NCBI GenBank assembly: GCA_003327455.1
Contig: QOQU01000014.1
Location: 38,678 to 102,677, forward strand
Source: Anaerolineae bacterium
Lineage (GTDB): Bacteria; Chloroflexota; Anaerolineae; Anaerolineales; UBA4823
Length of the DNA: 64,000 nucleotides
Reading direction: 5' to 3'
This document shows positions 58,777 through 64,000 of this stretch, piece by piece. Under the pieces are notes generated by a model, which saw nothing but the letters and a program-made list of their open reading frames with translations, was not told the DNA's origin and searched no databases. The stretch's first letter is position 1; each line of letters opens with the position of its first letter. The position numbers and the translations under genes are program-made.

Positions 58777-61700
58777 ATGAAAAGCATTTTCTGGCATGCC
58801 GGGGCGACTCTCTTGATCGTAGCCCTGGTGCTTATCCTGGCTGCACCAAAGCCTGTCCACGCAGCGGGCACAGTGCGTTATGCCTCACCCAATGGGAAGA
58901 CCACGGGGAATTGCGATGGGAGTTGGGCAAACGCCTGCACGCTGCAGCGTGCCCTGACCGTGGCTGTAAGCGGCGATGAAATCTGGGTCAAAGCGGGTGT
59001 CCATTACCCCGGCGCATCCGGCTTACCCAACCTTACCTTCCAGCTAAAGAGCGGCGTGGCAATCTACGGCGGCTTCAACGGCACGGAAACCAGCCGCGAC
59101 CAGCGCAACTGGACCGCGAACAAGACCATCCTCAGCGGCGATATTGACAAAAACGACACCAACACCGATGGCAACTTCATCGCCGAAACGGCTGCCGATA
59201 TCAATGGTTCCAACAGTTACCACGTCGTCACGGGCAGCGGGACGGACAATACCGCCGTGCTGGATGGCTTTATCATCACCGCCGGCCAGGCGAATCAGGC
59301 GGTTGACCCGCATTATTACGGTGGTGGAATGTACAACAATTCGGGTAGCCCGACCCTGATCAACCTGACCTTCTCCGGCAACTTAGCCTACACAGCCGGT
59401 GGTGGGATGTACAACAAATCGGGCAGCCCGACCCTGACCAATGTTATCTTCTCTGGCAACAGAGTAAATGGAGGATCCAACTATGGCGGCGGGATGTACA
59501 ATTACAGCAGCAGCCCGACCCTGACGAACGTTATCTTCTCTGGCAACATGGGAAATGGAGATTACAGCTATGGCGGCGGGATGTACAACGCCAATTACAG
59601 CAGCCCGAAGCTGACCAACGTCATCTTTGCCGGCAACAAGGTAGACGGAACCTATAACTCCTATGGCGGCGGGATGTACAACGTCGGTTTCAGCAGCCCG
59701 ATCCTGACGAATGTTACCTTCTTTGGCAACCGGACATTATGGAAGGGGGGCAGTGGGGGGTACGGTGGGGGGATGAGCAACATTAACACCAGCAATCCGA
59801 ACCTGAACAACGTCACCTTCTATGGAAATTCAGCGTCCTATGGCGGCGGGATGTACAACAACGAACGCAGCAATCCGACGCTTACCAACGTCACATTCTC
59901 CGGCAACTCGGCATCCAACTACGGCGGTGGGATGGCAAACATCTATTATAGCAGCCCGACCCTGACCAATGTCACTTTCTCCGGCAACTCAGCCTCCAAT
60001 TTCGGCGGCGGGATGTACAACAATAATAATAGCAGCCCGACTCTGACCAACATCATCCTGTGGGGCAACACCGCCACGAACGGCGCAGGCATCTATAACA
60101 ATAACAGCACGCCGACCATCTCTTACAGCGATATACAGGGCGGCTACACTGGAACGGGCAACATTAACGCCGACCCGCGCTTTGTGGATGCGGACGGAGC
60201 AGACAACATCGCCGGCACGCCCGATGACAACCTGCGCCTGCAACGGAGCTCCCCAGCCATTGATGCCGGGAAGAACGCTGCTGTGCCTGCGGACGTCACC
60301 ACCGACCTGGACGGCAAGCAACGCTTTTGGGATATTACCACCGTGACCGATACCGGCTCCGGTACACCCCCCATTGTGGACATGGGCGCCTATGAAGTAG
60401 TAGGCCTCCTTTACGCCGCGCCGAGCGCCGTCGGCAGTGGCGACTGTACCTCGTGGACAAACGCCTGCACCCTGCAAACTGCTCTCAGCGGCGCAGCCAG
60501 CGGCGATGAAATCTGGGTCAAGGAGGGCGTGCATTACCCCGGCGCATCCGGCAACCGCAGCGCTAGCTTCCAGCTAAAAAACGGCGTGGCAATCTACGGC
60601 GGCTTTGCCGGCACGGAGACGCAGCGCAGCCAGCGCGACTGGCAAACCCACCCCACCATTCTCAGCGGCGACATTGACAACGCATCATACCCAGACGATC
60701 ACGGTGGCGACTTCATCAACGAAAACGCCTCGCAGATTCAGGGGAATAATGCTTACCACGTCGTCACGGGCAGCAACACAGACAATACCGCCGTGCTGGA
60801 CGGTTTCATCATCACCGCCGGGCAGGCGAATGGTTATGATCCGCAAGATTCTGGCGGCGGGATGTACAACTCCAGCGGCAGCCCGACCCTGACCAACCTG
60901 ACCTTCTCCGGCAACTCAGCCTCCTACTCCGGCGGTGGAATGTACAATGACCACTCCAACCCAACCCTGACCAATATCACTTTCTCCGCCAATCAGGTGA
61001 CTGATCTGGGTGGCGGCGGGATGGGTAATTCATACAGCAACCCGATCCTGACCAACGTCACATTTTCCAGCAATACAGCATACAGCGGCGGTGGGATGTA
61101 CAACAACAACAATAGCAGCCCCACCCTGACCAATGTCATTTTCTCCGCCAATCAGGCAGAAAACGGCGGCGGGATGTACACCGAATCTATAAGCAGCCCA
61201 ACGCTTTCGAATGTCACATTTTCTGCCAACTCGGCTACCTCTGGCGGTGGTATGTACAACAACGACAACAGCAATCCGACGCTAACCAACGCCATTATCT
61301 GGGGTAATACTGCCACTACGGTTGGTGTAGGTATTTACAACAACAGCAGCACGCCGACTATCTCCTACAGCCTGCTGCAAGAGAGTGGTTGTCCGAGTGG
61401 CGCGACATGTGGCAGTGGCATGATTTACAACACCGACCCGCGCTTCGTGGATGCGGACGGATTAGATAACACCCCTGGCACGCTCGATGACAACCTACGC
61501 CTGGAAGTGACCTCCCCAGCCATTGATGCCGGGAACAACGCCGCCGTGCCTGTAGGCGTCACCACCGACCTGGATGGCAAGCCACGCTTTTGGGATGTTC
61601 CCACCGTGACCGATACCGGCTCCGGTACACCCCCCATTGTGGACATGGGCGCCTATGAATTATGGCCTCTTTACGCCGCGCCAAGCGGCCTAACTACCGG

Positions 61701-63294
61701 TACCTGTGATAGTTGGGCCAACGCCTGCACCCTTCAATACGCCCTGAACTTGGCTTTGAGTGGCCACGAAATCTGGGTCAAAGCGGGCGTCCACTACCCC
61801 GGCACAGCCGGTAATCGCAGTGCTACCTTCCAGCTAAAGAGTGGCGTAGCAATCTACGGTGGCTTTGCCGGGACGGAGGCGCAGCGCAGCCAGCGCAACT
61901 GGACGGCGAACAAGACCATCCTGAGCGGTGATATTGGTAGAGACGACATCACCGACCCGAACGGTGTAGTGACCGACACAGCCAAAATCAATGGCGAAAA
62001 TGCTTACCACGTTGTCACCGGCAGCAACACGAACAGCAACGCTGTTCTGGATGGCTTTATCATCACCGCCGGGCAGGCGAATGGGGATGAGCCAGATTAT
62101 TCTGGCGGCGGGATGTACAACTACAGCGGCAGCCCGACCCTGACCAACCTGACCTTCTCCGGCAACACGGCGTCCTACGGCGGTGGGATGGCAAACAACT
62201 TTTATAGCAGCCCGACCCTGACCAATGTCACTTTCTCCGGAAACTCGGCATCCTCCTACGGCGGTGGGATGGACAACAACTTTGCTAGCAGCCCGACGCT
62301 GACCAACGTCACCTTCTCCGGCAACTCAGCCTCCAATTTCGGCGGCGGGATGGTCAACGCCGTCTCCAGCGCCCCAATGCTGACCAACGTCACCTTCTCC
62401 GGCAACTCGGCATCCAACTACGGCGGCGGAATGTACAACGCCAATAACAGTAGCCCGACGCTGACCAACGTCATTGTCTGGGGCAACACAGCCACGAACG
62501 GCGCAGGCATCTATAACGCTAACAGCACGCCGATTATCTCCTACAGCGACATCCAGGGCTGCATCGTCTCCGGCAGTTGGACCTCCGCCTGCGGCACGGA
62601 CGGCGGCGGCAACCTCGATGCCGACCCGCGCTTTGTGGATGCCGCCAACGGCAACCTGCGCCTGGACTTTGGCTCACCCGCCATTGAGAGCGGCACAAAC
62701 ACTGGCTGCCCCAGCACCGACCTGGACGGCCTGCCACGCCCCGCCGATGGTGACGGCAACAGTACCGCCACCTGCGACATGGGCGCCTACGAAGCCGGAA
62801 CGATGATTTGCAGTGCACCCTATACCTTCAATAGTCAATCCGGTGTAAGCATCACCATTACGGCTCCCGGCAACCTGGCATGTATCTACGTGGACGAGAT
62901 GGAAACCAACCATCCCAACGCTACCCCCGGCCTCCAGACCGGACGCTACTGGCTCATCCGCGGCTTACAGAACGACAAACAGACCAATGCCAGCGGCTTC
63001 ACCCTCAACCTGACCCTGCCCACCTCCTTTACCCCCGATGCAAACGACAAAGTCTGCCGCTACACCGGCAGCGGGCAGGTGTGGGATTGTGGACAAAGCA
63101 CAATTACGGGCAATTCCATCACCCGCGAGAACATAACCGCCCTCTCCGACTGGGCGGTGGGGAACGATGTCGGGCCAACCTCTGTGAAGCTCAGGGACAT
63201 ACGCGCTCATCTTTCCCCCTCGCCCATCACCTGGCTGTTTGCCGTCACGCTGGCCATCGGGCTGTGGTTTAGAAAAACCATTCTCTCCCATTAA
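58777..63294 (+). CDS. Large exported beta-helix (choice-of-anchor/Pmp-like repeat) surface protein
   Basis: This 1505-residue protein has a signal peptide (MKSIFWHAGATLLIVALVLI, with cleavage likely after the Ala near residue 29). Three tandem units of about 380-515 residues follow, each with an IWVK-GVHYPG start, GGFNGTET-like or GGFAGTE loops, IITAGQAN, about 20 GGGMYN repeats in all (nine, six, five), and an end in DPRFVDA plus VDMGAYE. The repeats form a right-handed beta-helix, as in Pmp-like and choice-of-anchor proteins. A C-terminal membrane helix (ITWLFAVTLAIGLWF) anchors it. It probably acts in adhesion or the cell surface; the ligand is unknown. GGAGG lies seven bases before ATG. 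Confidence 0.88.
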   Translation: MKSIFWHAGATLLIVALVLILAAPKPVHAAGTVRYASPNGKTTGNCDGSWANACTLQRALTVAVSGDEIWVKAGVHYPGASGLPNLTFQLKSGVAIYGGFNGTETSRDQRNWTANKTILSGDIDKNDTNTDGNFIAETAADINGSNSYHVVTGSGTDNTAVLDGFIITAGQANQAVDPHYYGGGMYNNSGSPTLINLTFSGNLAYTAGGGMYNKSGSPTLTNVIFSGNRVNGGSNYGGGMYNYSSSPTLTNVIFSGNMGNGDYSYGGGMYNANYSSPKLTNVIFAGNKVDGTYNSYGGGMYNVGFSSPILTNVTFFGNRTLWKGGSGGYGGGMSNINTSNPNLNNVTFYGNSASYGGGMYNNERSNPTLTNVTFSGNSASNYGGGMANIYYSSPTLTNVTFSGNSASNFGGGMYNNNNSSPTLTNIILWGNTATNGAGIYNNNSTPTISYSDIQGGYTGTGNINADPRFVDADGADNIAGTPDDNLRLQRSSPAIDAGKNAAVPADVTTDLDGKQRFWDITTVTDTGSGTPPIVDMGAYEVVGLLYAAPSAVGSGDCTSWTNACTLQTALSGAASGDEIWVKEGVHYPGASGNRSASFQLKNGVAIYGGFAGTETQRSQRDWQTHPTILSGDIDNASYPDDHGGDFINENASQIQGNNAYHVVTGSNTDNTAVLDGFIITAGQANGYDPQDSGGGMYNSSGSPTLTNLTFSGNSASYSGGGMYNDHSNPTLTNITFSANQVTDLGGGGMGNSYSNPILTNVTFSSNTAYSGGGMYNNNNSSPTLTNVIFSANQAENGGGMYTESISSPTLSNVTFSANSATSGGGMYNNDNSNPTLTNAIIWGNTATTVGVGIYNNSSTPTISYSLLQESGCPSGATCGSGMIYNTDPRFVDADGLDNTPGTLDDNLRLEVTSPAIDAGNNAAVPVGVTTDLDGKPRFWDVPTVTDTGSGTPPIVDMGAYELWPLYAAPSGLTTGTCDSWANACTLQYALNLALSGHEIWVKAGVHYPGTAGNRSATFQLKSGVAIYGGFAGTEAQRSQRNWTANKTILSGDIGRDDITDPNGVVTDTAKINGENAYHVVTGSNTNSNAVLDGFIITAGQANGDEPDYSGGGMYNYSGSPTLTNLTFSGNTASYGGGMANNFYSSPTLTNVTFSGNSASSYGGGMDNNFASSPTLTNVTFSGNSASNFGGGMVNAVSSAPMLTNVTFSGNSASNYGGGMYNANNSSPTLTNVIVWGNTATNGAGIYNANSTPIISYSDIQGCIVSGSWTSACGTDGGGNLDADPRFVDAANGNLRLDFGSPAIESGTNTGCPSTDLDGLPRPADGDGNSTATCDMGAYEAGTMICSAPYTFNSQSGVSITITAPGNLACIYVDEMETNHPNATPGLQTGRYWLIRGLQNDKQTNASGFTLNLTLPTSFTPDANDKVCRYTGSGQVWDCGQSTITGNSITRENITALSDWAVGNDVGPTSVKLRDIRAHLSPSPITWLFAVTLAIGLWFRKTILSH
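58870..60405 (+). repeat. Tandem unit 1 of the surface protein gene
   Basis: This is the first of three in-frame DNA repeats. It holds nine GGGMxN-type motifs and is the longest and most varied unit. The closing block (GGCTCCGGTACACCCCCCAT at its end) recurs exactly in unit 2, pointing to recent duplication or gene conversion. Confidence 0.75.
60406..61664 (+). repeat. Tandem unit 2 of the surface protein gene
   Basis: This is the second repeat, with six GGGM-type motifs, opening with LYAAPSAVGSGDC and closing with the same DTGSGTPPIVDMGAYE text as unit 1. Within it, repeated STSPTL-type runs are close to those of unit 1 at the DNA level. Confidence 0.75.
61665..62800 (+). repeat. Tandem unit 3 of the surface protein gene
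   Basis: This is the third repeat, with five GGGM-type motifs, opening LYAAPSGLTTGTCDSW. It ends with a shorter closing block and runs into the C-terminal anchor region. Confidence 0.75.
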
Positions 63295-63327
63295 GCTCGC
63301 AGTTTATCTGTAGTAAGGAAAAAAACC

Positions 63328-63468
63328 ATGTCTGAACTTCAAGCTCAACCACCCGCTTCCTCCACACCCTACGCGCCGCCCGCCATCGTTTTGGAGCTCG
63401 ACCTGGAGTGCCGCGCCGGCTCCTCCTTGAGCCTGCCAGAGTTGCTGGAAGAGACCACCCAGGAATAA
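63328..63468 (+). CDS. Small 46-residue peptide, possible RiPP precursor
   Basis: A frame of 46 codons with AAGGA about nine bases before ATG lies 33 bases after the large surface protein gene. The peptide begins MSELQAQPPASSTPYAPPAI and continues VLELDLECRAGSSLSLPELL. A Y-x-P-P-x-I patch followed by a short acidic-hydrophobic run and a Cys-Arg-Ala-Gly-Ser core resembles precursor-like short peptides, a comparison from memory. A small stem-loop follows. No modifying enzyme gene is in view, so the role is open. It is too short for routine gene calls. Confidence 0.5.
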   Translation: MSELQAQPPASSTPYAPPAIVLELDLECRAGSSLSLPELLEETTQE

Positions 63469-63480
63469 ACCAGAACGTCC

Positions 63481-63508
63481 CTGCGGCGGGTTTGTCAACT
63501 CGCCGCAG
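63481..63508 (+). terminator. Hairpin after the small peptide gene
   Basis: An eight-base-pair GC-rich stem (CTGCGGCG with CGCCGCAG) and a 12-base loop lie 12 bases after the peptide stop. There is no clear T-run, so termination strength is uncertain. Confidence 0.4.
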
Positions 63509-63550
63509 AGGCGCTGATCATCAGCGATCCACCAAACAATGGGATATAAA

Positions 63551-63673
63551 ATGCAAAGCGCTCCCCTGTATTTGGGAAAGGTTTTAGCGTTAAACACAGG
63601 GTGGATCATCGATATAAATGGCAACAAGCTCAGCGTCCATTGCATTCAAATCTATCCTGGAAGTGAACAATGA
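63551..63673 (+). CDS. Possible 40-residue leader peptide before the second surface protein gene
   Basis: A 40-codon frame (starting MQSAPLYLGKVLALNTGWII) ends with TGA overlapping the next ATG (ATGA at 63670-63673), the layout of coupled genes. No good ribosome binding site precedes it and I recognise no family. It may be chance. Confidence 0.2.
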   Translation: MQSAPLYLGKVLALNTGWIIDINGNKLSVHCIQIYPGSEQ

Positions 63674-63877
63674 AAAGCATTTTCTGGCATACCTGGGTGA
63701 TCCTCTTGATCGCAGCTCTGCTGTTTACCGCATTGCCGGCTGGTTCGGTAGATGCGGCAACGGGTCCGCTCTGTTACGTCGATGACGACGCACTCGGTGG
63801 AAACAATGGTGACTCCTGGACGGATGCATATACCAGCCTGCAAGCCGCCCTGGCAGATCCCAACTGTACTGAAATCT
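63670..63877 (+). pseudogene. Second surface protein gene, truncated by an insertion sequence
   Basis: This starts MKSIFWHTWVILLIAALLF, with the same seven first residues and a similar ribosome binding region as the 58777 gene. A signal peptide and the opening of a choice-of-anchor domain follow (LCYVDDDALGGNNGDSWTDA, then SLQAALADPNCTEI). Where the family normally continues with W-V-x-A-G, the frame is broken after codon 69 by IS-like sequence that supplies a stop. It is thus disrupted at its very beginning. The rest of the gene should lie beyond the insertion, outside the window. Confidence 0.8.
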
Positions 63878-64000
63878 GAGACTGTCGAAAAAGTGCTGCG
63901 AATCCCCGGCGGAGGAGTGGGGTTATGACAGGCAGAGGAAATTATGGCAAAATACAAACCCTGTAACTACGCCCAAATGGTGATGCTGCCGATTAGCCTG
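63878..64000 (+). mobile_element. Left end of an insertion sequence (IS1182-like)
   Basis: The sequence beginning GAGACTGTCGAAAAAGTGCT resembles the terminal inverted repeat of IS elements with a GTCGAAAAAGT end. It is followed after about 65 bases by a transposase start. It interrupts the preceding gene, so the left boundary is near 63878. The right end, target duplication and family need the sequence beyond the window. Confidence 0.65.
63944..64000 (+). CDS. Transposase, N-terminal start (partial)
   Basis: Nineteen codons are visible (MAKYKPCNYAQMVMLPISL), preceded by AGAGGAAATT as a ribosome binding site. The KYKPxNYxQMxMxPISL pattern matches the N-terminus of IS1182-like transposases, recognised from memory. 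The gene runs past the window end. Its reading direction is the same as that of the interrupted surface protein gene. Confidence 0.65.
   Translation, partial: MAKYKPCNYAQMVMLPISL

Noticed and set aside
58777..63294. Regular short repeats that could be mistaken for a CRISPR array
   Set aside because: The repeats are in-frame coding motifs (GGGMYN and PTLTNVTFSGN) of variable spacing inside one long gene, without constant palindromic repeats or unique spacers of fixed size. No cas genes are present.

Overview
The window looks like a piece of a Chloroflexota chromosome, most likely class Anaerolineae. This is an inference from gene content: an anaerobic pyruvate:ferredoxin oxidoreductase, a MutL-type ASKHA protein without its mutase, a SARP/NB-ARC/TPR regulator, a surface protein with Pmp-like repeats, and many genes with tight ATGA or TAATG overlaps. 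I could not run a 16S search. The organism is predicted to be motile, anaerobic and probably monoderm; no P- or L-ring genes are seen here.

Layout. 1-17,814: a large flagellar locus. On the plus strand are the end of flgK, then flgL and csrA. On the minus strand, in transcription order, come flagellin, fliD, flaG, fliS, then flgC-fliE-fliF-fliG-fliH-fliI-fliJ-lytic transglycosylase-flgB-fliK-flgD-TIGR02530 gene-flgE-a second FliK-like gene-an FlhB C-terminal-domain gene. The flagellin leader has a hairpin with a GGA loop plus a GGA in the ribosome binding site, the usual arrangement for CsrA control, and csrA lies at the other end of the locus. 17,900-21,000: housekeeping genes rsmG, a MOSC protein, recF and def. 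21,100-26,400: four tandem paralogous family-2 glycosyltransferases with TPR tails. The first two are preceded by near-identical 93-base palindromic repeats and 86-base promoter blocks, and a gene remnant follows the fourth. 26,415-29,785: a cyclic-nucleotide-binding/PH-domain membrane protein and a phosphohexomutase. 29,838-37,757: an eight-gene minus-strand cluster of mostly unrecognised membrane proteins built around the ASKHA protein. 38,045-42,714: nifJ and a dihydroorotate-dehydrogenase-like gene. 42,845-44,362: an ECF sigma factor and its anti-sigma factor.

44,500-51,610: a complete minus-strand rRNA operon with tandem promoters, in the order 16S, tRNA-Ile(GAT), tRNA-Ala(TGC), 23S, 5S, followed by rpsU and infA. 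The 23S gene is interrupted at E. coli position 1951 by a 748-base group I intron encoding a single-motif LAGLIDADG endonuclease. 51,666-55,385: recR, ybaB, dnaX, a DUF1992 gene and a LysM membrane protein. 55,496-64,000: a SARP-type regulator diverges from a 1505-residue exported beta-helix protein made of three long tandem units. After it come a 46-residue peptide gene with a RiPP-precursor-like look and a second copy of the surface-protein gene, cut short by an insertion sequence that runs off the window end.

The most notable items are the 23S group I intron, the likely CsrA-controlled flagellin leader, the uncharacterised ASKHA/membrane-protein operon, and the peptide/surface-protein/IS region at the right end.
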